64,000 nt of DNA from Fragum whitleyi (taxonomy: Eukaryota > Mollusca > Bivalvia > Cardiida > Cardiidae), in assembly GCA_948146395.1 (NCBI GenBank), contig OX411545.1:21496526-21560525 (forward strand). Reading direction: 5' to 3'. The position numbers and the translations under genes are program-made. Below are positions 1 to 13,200 of the stretch, piece by piece. Numbering within the stretch: the stretch's first letter is position 1; the number at the start of each line of letters is the position of its first letter. A model generated the notes under the pieces. That model made no database searches. It was not told the DNA's origin and was given only the letters and a program-made list of their open reading frames with translations.

Positions 1-1229
1 AGAATGTAACAAAAGATAAGTACCCCCGCCTACTCTCTTTCTAATGATTTGAGCTTTGATGAATAATCAAAACAATGTAACTACAGCTTAAATAAGCTGT
101 AGTTATGGTGTTTTCATTATTTATCAACAATATTTTTTTGAAAGAGGATCATTTTGTATCACACACTTGCTTAATGTGAGTAATGGTGTTTGAAGCTGTA
201 ATTGCCATGTTTTGATGACCCACCAATGTTTTGTCTTAAATAATGTACCCTGCCATTTATTTTTCCAACACTAAAATATCGTAGGATAGAATAGACAAGC
301 AGCCTTCTCAGGTTGCCGGGGCATTGCCAAGGATTATTTGGTCATATATTCATAATCTTGCAATCTTATGACCAGAGTGTTAGTAAGGATTAAGATTTTT
401 AGAATCTAAAGATTTTAACTGGGATTTCTTGTGCAACTCAGTTGAAACTCTACAATGTGGCACAGTACATTAGTATCCCGTTTCAAAATCTTGATACCCT
501 TAAATTCTTGATCCTAACAAACACACCTCTGCTCTTGTTTCTATTCTTTCGTGTTCAGTTTAGAAGTACAAATAAGAGAGGTTAATGCTAGTACAAAATC
601 TTTTTGATTGATTTTCTCATAGTGGTTCATATGTACATCATTGTAACTACCATCACATGTAAGAAAGTGTAATAAGTCATAGCTATTTAACACCCAAAAA
701 ATATTTAACACAAAAAATTAGATAAGCCTATGTGTAATATTTCCAACAATTTCACATTTTGCGCAAAGCAAAGCCTCTGACTAGCCTGTGCATCTGCATT
801 GTCTGACCAGGCTGTCATGCGTCGTCCTGTAGTTAGATAACCCTTGTCATGCTGAACCCGGAATATTCCTGTATTGGCAGGAGGTACAAACAAAGACCAG
901 CCTGCACCTGTGTGCAGTCTGATCTTAGTCTATACCACCTGATCATCCTTTGTCAAACAGAAAAGATAAAAAAATTAATTTTGAAAATAGATACTGACCT
1001 GCAATTACTGCATTCTGTGCTTTGGGTACTTTGATTTGATGCAAATTTATCCAGGTTTTTATTCAGCATGACAAGGGTAAAGGTCATCATTTTTCTTCAG
1101 GCTGTCAGCAAATGTTCTTATTGAATTTTGTGGTTGTCTAGGTTGCTGAATATCAGTACCAAGAGCACATATGAAATTGATGGAAATGTAACCCACAGGC
1201 TCAAATGTTATCATATTTTCTATTTGCAG
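1..1229. other. LRRC45 5' intron, no coding exon recognised
   Basis: AT-rich intronic sequence upstream of the first recognisable exon. It holds one TIR MITE (838-1081). I looked for the N-terminal LRR exons of LRRC45 and found no in-frame match, so the start codon is probably left of the window. Confidence 0.5.
838..1081. mobile_element. MITE family 'AACCCTTGTCATGCTGAA', copy 1
   Basis: About 244 bp bounded by inverted ends AACCCTTGTCATGCTGAA (left) and TTCAGCATGACAAGGGTAA (right). The left half also holds CCGGAATATTCCTG and AGGAGGT-TA-ACAAAGA-CAG. Two more copies at 22581 and 37093 share the ends and interior, which makes it a repeat family. The small open frame at 849-1034 is part of it and is not a gene. 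Confidence 0.85.
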
Positions 1230-1291
1230 CTGTCAAAGGTCTTGCCCATGGATTTGCAAGAAGTGTTTACTGCAAGAAACTAGATATGAAG
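1230..1291 (+). CDS. LRRC45: LRRC45 visible exon 1 (LRR)
   Basis: The acceptor is tatttgcag and the donor is gtattt. The exon starts with two bases of a split codon, then encodes [20 protein letters not shown]. This is the end of one leucine-rich repeat and the LxxL start of the next. It corresponds to the vertebrate segment just before the LDLKGNN motif, so at least one coding exon must precede it. I found none in 1-1229. Confidence 0.85.
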
Positions 1292-4200
1292 GTATTTAAC
1301 AAAAAGCTTTTATTTCCAATTTGTTTATCTTTAGTCCTAAAAAGAAAAAGAAAACCTCTTTTAAAAAAAATCTCAAGTCAATAGGGGAGTTAATCAGAGG
1401 TGCAGATGAACAGGGGCACGGCAAGTTTTAAGCCTTTCTTTCTCATTGAAACCCTATGTTGTGGGTATTCATTTGAATTGCCTCATTGAGACAATTCCAA
1501 TTACTACCCACAATGTAGGATTTGTGCAAGAATTGTTGAAATAATTTAATTTGAAATCCAAAATACTTCCCCAATCTGTAGCTCTGGATAATCAAAATCT
1601 TACAGCTAGACTAGCTAGACTTTATTTAAGATATGAAGAGAGTATTTGTTGATTTCATTGAGGTATGAAACTGAAAACCTAATAACACTGTATGATTACG
1701 ATGAGCAGATTCATACATGAATGTGATTAGGTCTTTAGTTTCATACTTCTATGAAATCAACAAATACTATCTTCATATCTTATAATTTAATTTCATGAAG
1801 CAAAAAAGTAATGATTTTACAGTAAAAAAAAAAAACAGTATTCTTGCAGGAATACTTTTGCTGAAGCTTATGAACAGCTGTGTACTCAACTTTCTTTTGA
1901 TTTGGGAATAAAACCATCTTTTCAGCCAATTAGAACACACAAATGTTGATGGACTCAACTGAAATTAAATTATTTCTGAATAAAGGACATGCTGACACAT
2001 CTCTGGTAGTGAGCATAATGGGTGGGGATAACTTTCTGTTTTAAGATAAAAACGGTTGCCGAAGACATTGTTATAACTGGTTACTTGTACTTCAGAAAAG
2101 GTCATCAGGAAAGATAAATTACATTAAAAGGTTTAAAAAAAAGGCACTTATCAAGAATATATTTCTGACAGTACACATACTCATTTTGCAATACTGAATG
2201 ACTGGTTTAATGTATAAAATACATTTTGATGGCTCAGCATGAAACAGCTGTAACTGTCTATTGTTTCATGCTGATTGCCGAGACATCAATTTAAGTAGTC
2301 TGAGATTGAAGAAGTAAAAACTATGTAGATCTAGATATTTATGTTTGAATACTTATAGGGCAACAACATTAGAGGACCAGCTGCTGAGGCTCTTGGAAAA
2401 ATGTTGAGGCACAATACTAGTATTCTGAGGTATTTAAACTTTCGTATTTACTAAATACTGTGGATGTCGCTTAAGTGACCACTTTCATTATGCGACCAAT
2501 TTTGTTAAACGGCCATCATAAAATGTCCTTTCACTGTTAGTGAAATCTCTGAGAAAGGCATTCTTAATTATTGAAACTTATGCGGTTAGAACCACTTATA
2601 ATTGTCTCAATGAGATGATTCTAATATGTTCAATCATCAGAGGATTCAGAAAGACTTATGTGACAATCTATATATGCTACCCAAATGACCTGTCTTAATT
2701 CTCATGCGACCATTCCCATACACGACCATTTTTAGCTCGACTATTCGAAGAATAGGGGGGCTATTCCAGTCACCCGGGCGTCGGCGTCGGCGTCGGCGTA
2801 ATGCTTTGGTTAAGGTTTTACGTGCAAGTGTTTAAAATCTCTGTTTCTATTAAAGCTATGGCTTTGAAACTTTGCACATGCTTCTGTGACCATAATATCA
2901 GCATCTAGACAAAGATTCATTACTCTGATATTGAATTTAGTGGAATTTTAACCCTTTTCGGACTTAGAAATCTTGGTTAAGTTTTTACGTGCAAATGTTG
3001 TTTACCTGTAATATTTCTGTTTCTATTAAAGCTATTGCTTTGCAACTTTACACATGCTTCTGTGACCATAATATTAGCCTCTTGACAAAGATTCAATACT
3101 CTGATATTGAATTTAATGGAATTTTAACCCTTTTCGGACTTAGAAAATCTTGGTTAAGTTTTTACGTGCAAATGTTGTATTTCTGTAATATCTCTATTTC
3201 TACTAAAGCTATTGCTTTGAAACTTTGCACATGCTTCTGTGACCATAATATCAGCTTCTAGACAAAGATTCAATACTCTCATTTTGAATTAAGTGGAATT
3301 TTAACCCTTTTCGGACTTAAAAATCTTGGTTAAGTTTTTACGTGCAAATGTTGTACATCAGTTATAGCTCTATTTCTACATAGGCTTTTGCTTGGAAACT
3401 CTACACATGCTTCTGTTACCATAATATCACCCTCTTGACAAAGATTTATTACTCTGATATTGAATTTAGTGGAATTTTAACCTTTTTCATACTCAGAAAT
3501 TCTTGGTTAAGTTTTTACGTGCAAATGTTGTACATCAGTTATATCTCAAATTCTATTAAAGCTATTGCTTTCAAACTTTGCACATGCTTCAATGTTCATA
3601 ACAACAGCCTCTTAATAAAGATTCAATTCTCTGGTATAGAATTTAGTGTATTTATAACCCTTTATGGACTTAGAAATTCTTGGTTAAGTTTTTACGTGCA
3701 AATGTTGTATTTGTGTAATATCTCTATTTCTACTACAGCTGTTGCTTGGAAACTTTACACATGCTTCTTTGACCATAATATTAGCCCACAGAAAAAGATT
3801 CAATACTCTGATATTTAATTTAGAGGAGTTTTAACCCTTTTTGGCCTTAGAAAATCTTGGTTAAGTTTTTACGTGCAAATGTTTTATGTTAGTTGTATAT
3901 CTGTTCCTACTAAAGCTATTGCTTTGAAACTCTGCACATGCTTCTGTGACCATAATATCAGCCTCTAGACAAAGATTCTTTTCTCTTGACTTTCATTTTA
4001 TTGAATTTCCAATGTCGATATTGATTTGCTGTTACTATCCAGCACTAGGAATAGTCGAGCTTCGCTGTCCTCCGACAGCTCTTGTTTTATGGTCCCCTTA
4101 TTAGTTGTGCAACACAAGTTTTAAAGTATCATACTAGATGGTCCATATTAAAAGAGATTACAGTTTGCAGTTATCATCATATTGATGGCACCGCATGAAA

Positions 4201-7200
4201 CAGTTGTAACTGTCGATAAATATATAAGCAGCTCCAACTGTTTAACACACAGCCATCAATTTGTCAGTTGAAAATTAAATGTTATTTAGGATAAAAGTTA
4301 TTAGCCAGAATAGGAGAAATTATATGCCACTAGTAATTTCTTCTTTTCTTACAATCTTTTCCCTGAAGAGAAACCTATCTTTAGTGTAAATAATGAAATA
4401 GGTATTAATAGTGTATAAGACATTCAAATTTGAAAAAGAAAAAATCAGAAATTGAACTCCATTTAAATTTGTTTAAAGAAGATTAACAGTTTATTCATTT
4501 TCAACCTTTGTATTAGGAGAGTCTTTCTTTAAGTTTTTATTTAATTTATCTTAGGCATACCTCATTGCCAATTTTGTCCTATTGCAAAAATTATTTCATA
4601 CCATTTAGAGACAAATACTTGCTTTCAAGGATTTTAATTAATTCTATGTCCTAATCCATATGTATTTACTATATTTATAATTAACAGTCTATGTTTGGAA
4701 TGGAATGCCCTGGGGATGTTAGACAATGCTTTTACAATATTTTGTGAAGGAATAGCGGCCAATAAGACACTTCAAGCTTTAGATCTTCGTAACAATCAGA
4801 TAAGCCATGATTCAGCAGCTGAACTTTGTCGTGCCTTAAAACAGAATAGCAGCATTAAAGCTTTAGGTAAGTCTTTGAGTAAAGATTCCAGCAAAACATG
4901 AAGAGGATAACTGTTTATATAATATGACCTATGTTGTGTGAGTGAATTTACCCTGTTGAATATTTTATATATTACACGGGTGTTATTACACTAGTGGAAT
5001 AACTATGCAAATTATGTCATAATGTATATATTGTGACATCAGTTTTAAACAGCGTTATAAGTTTCGCAGAAAATTGAATTGTAAAATTTTGAGACTTTTA
5101 CAATTTTTTCTAAAAGTTGAGTCATATTATAAAAAGAATATAAATTTAGTGCTCAATGACAGATGTATTAATTAAACTTGTCATCTAAAACAGATAAATA
5201 CTTGGCATAGCCTCGTTTTTATCTGTTTATAGATGACTCATTTGATAAATTTGGTATTCAATAACCACTCATTTTATATCCTCTATGTCTCGGTGATGGA
5301 TCAATTTAATTTTCATTTAAGAGATGAAGAGAGTATTTGTTGATTTCAGTGAGGTATGAAACTAAAAACCTAATCACAATGTATGAATATGCTAAGCTAA
5401 ATTATTGTGTAGAATGTCAGTTTTGTCAATATTAATTGTTTTCAAAGAAACTTCAATGTTTGTCACCACCTCTTAACCATTAACATGTGTCTTTGTGTAT
5501 GTATAATTAATTAATGACACTTGAATAGATAACTCGAAAAACAAAAGTTGACTGTAAGAATCACAAATCCGTGAAAATCACTATAGTCTTTAGACTGGCG
5601 AAAATCTTTTATTGGCTGCGGGTATAACTGCGATAATTGCCCTTTATTCTTTGAGTGGCTGCAAATCTCAGGTTTTATGAATGATGAGACATGAATTTAG
5701 CGGCCGTTGTGTGCGTTTCACAGGTGCTTGTTGAATACAGGTAAAATTAAGAGTATATCAGTTCGGGGGAACATTGAACTGCACGTTAAAGACAGGTGCA
5801 CGCTGGATTGAGGTGGCTGGAAGACCAGGTTTGACTGTAGTGAAAACTTTGAAAATCATTTTCTCAGAATCTAATAGATGGATATCAACTTAATTTCACT
5901 GGAATGATTCTGAAGTGATCCTTTATCAGTCTACTAAAAGTATTGTGATCAAATGAAATATGTCTTTCATTGGCAGAGGTCATTTCTTCAGATATGTTAT
6001 ATGATGGAATATCCAATATAGGGAAAACAAACTTTCGCTAAGTTTAAACAGATGGATTTAAACCAAATATCATAGGAATTTTATTTCTGCAAAGTTGTAT
6101 TAGTCTGCTATAAATATTTTGATAAGTTGAACTGCATGTATTTTATTGACAGAGGACATTTCAACATATAAAGTGAATATTTGATCACCCTTTGAATATC
6201 ACCTTATTGATGAATTTTTCTAGACTTACAGAATTTAATAGGTGTAAAGATTGTAGATAAGAAGGAACCAAACCTTTGCTGAAATCCAAATGTATAGAAA
6301 CCATTGTTGAATTAGGTAGCCTGAGAGTACCCCTTGAGAATTTGTCAGTTTAGTTTAAAGAAGGGTGACTGCACAAAGAGGACAATTGGTGTAAAACATG
6401 TTCTTACCTACTGAGGTTCAGAGTGGGGTAAAAAGAGTTGAATTAACTGCACTCTAAGGCATTGGGCAGAATAAAATAAATACATGTATATTGGATTGAA
6501 TATTTAACTTTTTATCATCATTAGATTTTGTTTTGATGACAAACAATTATTGTGAAGTAACATCCTTTAAGTAGTGTTTAATGAAAAGTGGAAAGATCTA
6601 CAATCAAAATTTTGCAGACAAAGTACATTGTATATTGTGAAGTAACATTCTGTTAGTGTTGAAATTTTTTGTTTAGATTTCAACCAAATTTCACTTGAAT
6701 GATCCATAGGTGACCCATTATCAGACTGCACAAAATTATTGTGATTGGATGAAAAATATGTGTTTAACAGGCAGAGGTCAATTTTCAATATGTTATTCAT
6801 TGAACATGATTTTTTTAAACAGCCTTATCATCCTCTAATAATCATTATCAGGATATTCAGGCCTGTGGAGCAAATCAGGCGCTCAAGCGCCTCTAGTTAG
6901 TTTTATTCCTCAATGAGATCAATATATTATCTCTTCATATCTTATAATTTAATTTATTGAAATAAAACTGTTCAGGTTTATTAATTAAGAAATAGATTTG
7001 TAATGTGTCTACTTTGTGTAGAAGCTTACAAAATAGCTGCATACTCAAAATTATTTTCATTGAGGAATAAAACCAACCTTTCAGCCAATCAGAATGCACA
7101 AATCTCAATGTACAAAACTAAAATTAAATTATTGATTGACCAACAAAAGCTATATTTTCACTGTTAGAATACATGTATAGCTTTTATTATTTATGAACTG

Positions 7201-10200
7201 AAAGATTTATCAATCTTACAAAAAAAAACAGAACAATTATTCTATTTCTTTAATGGTAAAATGAGACAAAACAGGACACATTTTCTTAAAGTGCCTCATT
7301 TTGTATTTCATTGCCTTTATTTCTTGATAATGAACCAAAAGACATCATAGAAAGAAAGGCCCCTCAAACATAAAGGAACTGTCTTAAATAAGAAAAAAAA
7401 ATATTTGCTAAGATCAGTCATCCTGGGCATAATGCAACCTTTTGATCAAATGTGACAAATAAAACAAGCTTATCTCATATTTTATTTAAATGCATTTATG
7501 AAAGTATTACAGAATTACAGCTTCAATCTCAAGTTGAAGAAGTGAAAAAAGATTAATAATTACAGGCAATGATGTATTGGATACATAAAAGCTTTCCTCT
7601 TTCAGACTTACGCTGGAACAATGTAGGTTTACTTGGAGGTCGAGCCATTGTAGAGATGTTACAAACTAACAAAACATTAACAAGAATAGAACTAGCAGGA
7701 AATAACATACCAGCTGATATTGTGTCTGCTATAGGTAATCTTTATTGGCTTCTCAATGGTTATCATTAGCTTGGCTGTTTTCGGAGAAAACCCGAGGAAT
7801 TGCTATAGCCTTGCTGTCATCAGAGTTGTTGTTGTTGTTGTGCAAAAACTTTGTCATTTTGTGATATCTCTTGTTCTACTGAAGGCATTCACTTGAAATT
7901 TGGCACATATGTTCGTATAATATCAAGGGGGATAACTATAAATGCATTTTGTGCATATTATTTCCCCTTTTCGACTTAGATTTTTTCCACCATCCAGCAC
8001 TCAACAGGGTAGTGTAGGCACTCTTCTCTTGTTTTAGGGGACAAAGCACAACACTGTCATAAATACCTACTTCCATAATTGATCTGTGATTCAGGTAGAC
8101 CTACCTAAATGCCATTAAAATTTACAATTGACGTAGAACCAATATTTCTTATTCATAAAATACGAAAAAGTTTGAAACTTTCCAAAATGAATTACACGCC
8201 TTGTACCTGTGTGTGTGATTATCTCACAACAAATATGTAACTCAGAAGATTTAGTACAAAACCTTGCTTGTTTCAATCAATATCTCCCCTTTTCCCAATG
8301 TTTTCTTCAATGTTTTCCACTCTTTTCATTTTGAACCCACTTTGAATTATCTGCAAACTCTTTGAATTTGGATTAGTCAAAATTTTGCTCATTTTGTAGT
8401 ATTCTGGGTAAGACAACGGAAGCTACAATGAAAACCTGCTCAATTGACATTATTTTGATATTTCAATAGAAACTGCCATAAGCCAAAACCAGGATAGAGC
8501 ATTAATCACAGATGATCACAAAAAGAAGACCAAGGTGCTAACAAGTCATTTAAAACATATAGAGGATGAAAAAGCCAAACAAGTAAGAACCCATATTCAA
8601 CAAACAGATTTCTGCATACCTGGTTGAATCTATGGTACAGTGGTGATTCCTTGATTTGAAGTCGCATTGACTAACATAGCTTCACTGGAAGAAGTCCAGT
8701 GGGCTATTTCATTGCCTTTTGTGCATGTCCGTGCATAAACTTTTTCTTTGATCATCTTCATCTTCAAACTATCGGACAGGATTCAACCGAATTTCACAGA
8801 AATGGTGCTTAGGACATGCTGTTTCAAAGTCCTTCTTTCAATCCTGATAGGGCTGATAACTTGCACGCTATGGGCTGTTGAGTCACTAAAGACGGGCCCC
8901 ATATGGTGAAATATGAAAAAATCTTCTTCTCTGAAACTTCTGGTCAGAATTCAACCACACTGCTAAGGAATAATGCATTGAGTGCTACTGGAGCAATACT
9001 GACCCTCTTGGGCCTCTTGTTTCTCTTGTCCTCAATCAAAGCTGTATTCAACTAGAAATGTATATCAATGTCAAAGATTATATGGCCTAGTACAATGTAA
9101 TAAGTACATTAATAGCAATTCATGGCTTGCAGTTACAGTATCTTACTAAAAATTAATGTCAATAACCTTTTAAAAAATTTTCCTACACTTTAACCCCAAA
9201 CGATCTTTTGCTTCAATATACACAAGCCTTTCCTAGTCAACTACATCTCTAGATAAATAGGTTATTTAGGTTAGAGTTTACATTTTACATTTTAGGTTGA
9301 TGAGTTAATGGGTACTATAGATCAACAAGAAGAATTATTGAGAGAGTCTAAAAGGTATGTTGATACAGCTTATACAACAATAGCTATCATGCATTTGTAT
9401 CAAATGATTTATAAATTGGCAGTTGAAATCAAGGCTCTAAGCCTCATGTCCTTACAACATAATCATCAAAATGTAATTTTCATTCCAAAAATGGTTTATA
9501 AAAGGCCGTTGATGAAATCAGAGCTCTAGAGAGTGATTCTTGTTTATTAAAAAAGGTAAAGTTGAGTTTTCTTACATAGCTCTTTGTGTTTTGTATCATG
9601 AACAGCCATCGCAGATATTGTTGTCTTCTGCATGTGAAGGACTACAGTACAGAGCACACAATAACGCAATATTTCTTTTATCCTTGCATCCACAAACTTG
9701 GTTTAAATAGTTTTGCATTGTAAAAGAAAAAAAAACATAAAAACATAATCTGAATTTCTATTTCTTTTGAGACATGCAGATCTTCTACTCATTGTTAATG
9801 TTGCCAAGACAAAATTAACAATTCTAATCTAGACTCTGTTAGGACTACCTTGTCTTTTGAACTCTTGATTCTTGGTACCTATTGTTTATACTCTTACCTC
9901 TTGTGTCATTTCCAAGGTATAAATGTACCTAGTGCTCTGTGTTGTTACAAGAATTATTCTTAACTGGAATATTTTCTTCCAATCTAGGTCTTCAAATAGT
10001 AAAATCAGCCAACTGCAAGTTGCACTTGGAGAGAGAAAAGCGGCTTTCAACTCACTTGCATCAAAGTAGGTAGAATTTTGTGTGAAAGGATATTTCTATT
10101 TTTTGTATACCTATTTTTCTTTGCCAAGCCCAATAAGTGACATCATCATGAATGTTGCATAGCAATTACTAGTGTTTGGAAATTGGTTTCAAATCACAGT

Positions 10201-13200
10201 CAGTAATTGGTTTTTAGTTGGAAGAATAAATCAACTAATGATCAATTGTATAATCATTTTCTTAAAAATTAATTCAGTATTCCCAGTATCATCCTTAGAA
10301 GTACAGAATGTGAAAGTTTAGTTAAGACTCACAACTCCTTCTGCAGATTTTTTCTACTTACTTCATGGCTCAGCGTGAAACAGTTGAAACTGTTACAACT
10401 GTTTCAAGTTGAGCCATCAAACTGATGTCAGTTTTAAAAACAATATAATAATGGCTTCCATTTATGTGATAGGAACTGATTAATTGATTACAATTGGAAG
10501 CCCAAAACAACTGATTATCTATTACAATCGATTAATCCACCCATCAATAGCAATAATGTGCAAAATGATGCTGTTTAAGAAAATTTGGCCTAAAATGTTC
10601 ACATTTTGTCACATTTTTGCATAAAAGAATTAGAATAATCTTTTACCTTTTGTTTGTAAGATCCATTTATAAAATATCATTTTGTGAACAGCAAAAGCTA
10701 TATTTTTCACTCATGACTCTACTATGTGTGAAATATAGCATTTGTTGTTCATATGAAATATAAACCAATCTTGCTCTGACACAAACAATGATGCAATGTA
10801 CTCTTTTTATCAATGTAGGCATGTATACAACAGGTAAAACCCTTTTTATTAACAAAGACATCACATGGCTATCGCTTAACCTCTTTCTTAGAAATCATCC
10901 AGGCAAAACAGAAATAGTTTTCTTGAATACTTTCAGACTTGCCATGACGGAATCTGAACTTGCCCTAGCAGAACAAAAATGTAATGATTACACAGTGATA
11001 ATTAATCGACTGAAACAAGAACTGTCAGATTCATCATCTGTCCATCAAAGTGACATTCGCAGGGAGAGAGAGGTAGGTTTTAAACTGTGTCATGGTGAAC
11101 CTTAAATATTTCTATTTTGGTAGGAGGTATGGACAAAGATCAGTCTGCACCTTGATCTAGAGCATATTTAAAGACGTTGATCCAATTCCCACATTAAATT
11201 TTATGATGTCATGCATCTACCAAGCAAAACCCCTCCTTCCGACCACCCTGGAAAAATGGGCACCCCGCTAATACGAACGATTTTTGACAGAACGGAATTA
11301 TTTGTTCTTTATTTTAATGGTTGCGAACCCCTCTATTGCGAGCACCCCACTATTCCGAATTACGACCATTAATTTCAGTACGAATATAATACACTATTAC
11401 GAACCTCGCTAAAGAGGCCAGTAACTTCACACCTCCGGGTCGACCATCCGATTTTCACGCTTAGTAAGTAGGACACTAATTCGGTATGAATGGATCATCA
11501 ATGGATTATCAGATTTTTCGATTTCGTGATTAAACCTCTATTGTGTTTTGGTGTTATTTTCAACCAAACAACTTTAAGTGGTCAATTGATACACTGCATT
11601 CGTCCATCTATGAAAGATATTTGTTACCTGGTTAACTGTAGTAAAGAAACCGAAAGTAATGCTAAATTGGGAAACATACAGGAATTCGTTTTCGGCGATC
11701 TGCAGACCGATTGTAAATTTGCGTATGATTGATAGGTTTCGTTTTTAGGGTTTTACTAAATGTATGCGCTACATTTACAGTTCGACAATAATTGGCCTTA
11801 TTTTCATAAAAATAATCCGAGGAAGGTTTTCAAATCAGGTCAAATAATCAAACTTAACGGAAAGTTTTGGTGGTGGGAAAAAGAGGTCCTCAGTTATCAA
11901 TCGAAAGATAAAACAGTTTAAGACAATTTTTTGCAGCAGAAAAGTCTTCTATAATAGGGCCTTTGTCCTAGTTTTTGCATAAGCAATAAGAATTAAACTT
12001 AATCTATACTTTTGAATTGAAGAGAATTTGTATCATTTAAAATGAGCAATTTCAAAGAATCAATTTCTCCCTTTTGGAAATCAACAATTTGGTTTGGCTT
12101 GAAACAACAACAACAACAACAACAACAAAAGTTTTACAAATAAATGCTATTTTATAGATTTAATTATGTAATGTAAAATACACTATAAAGTTTAAATCAT
12201 TATAAAATAAACTGAATTACTTAGTCTTCTATTAGCAATAATAATTTAGGAAGTTTGAACGCATCCGACCAAACCTCAGAAATAAGACCACCCCGCTATT
12301 AAGACCATTTTCAAAAAGCACCCCTAGTGGTCTTAATAGAGGGGTTTTACTGTAGTTTAAAAGTGTTGCTATGAATCATTTTGCAATCTCTGTTTGAAAA
12401 GAATATTATGATCATGATATATCCTCACCTTATAACAAGAACTCAACTTATATTGTATAGACAGTAAGGTATGTGGCCACTCACACAAGAAAGGACTATT
12501 AGCAGAGGTCGAATAGACATTGGAGTTTGGACGAGTACTCAGGTATTAGGTAGGGTAACGTTACTCCCCGGGTCCAGACCCATTATCTGTTACTCGACAA
12601 TTGTATTAGCACTATTTACCTTCGGTGGGTCATCTTCAGAAAAGAACTGAAGACTGTTTAAAGCAGTCTTCGATTCTTTTCTGAAGTTGATTTCCAGATG
12701 GTCCTACAGACTTATTTCAGATAGTTCTGAGAGCCCTGGCTACTTATATATAACTGGTACTCAGGTACAAAATTTCCTCTGGTGCCAGCTCTACTAGAGA
12801 TAGCCCATCTTCAAACTTCCCTTATGATTTCATTCTTAGACCTAGGTCATATATTTATTAATTCTCCTTCTATTTCTTTAGGATCGTGCCAACACAGAAA
12901 TGAAGTTATTGAAAGAACTTTCAGAAGCCAATGAGAGAAATATAGCATTTGAAACTAAGGTACTGTTTATTTTGACCTCTTGAAATTTTAGATGGACATT
13001 CTTTTTTGCAATAATTTTCCTGGATCAAACATAGTTACTTCTATTTTTTATCAAAACTAAAACGAAAACTTGTGTGCAAACAGTTTTGAGTGAGATTACA
13101 TCTATATCTTATCTACTTTTAAATGCAGTTGAAATTAAAGACGTTCATTTTGATTTATAAAATAAATGAACAAGGTTAAGACTATGAATGATCAAAAACA

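Noticed and set aside
849..1034. MLNPEYSC... frame, with a relative at 37104-37289
   Set aside because: Both lie in the same MITE; similarity reflects the repeat and not a gene.
11490..11732. 80-codon frame inside the pogo-like element as a transposase remnant
   Set aside because: No DDE or CENP-B-like motif could be seen, and the shorter copy's frame runs on the opposite strand relative to the element.
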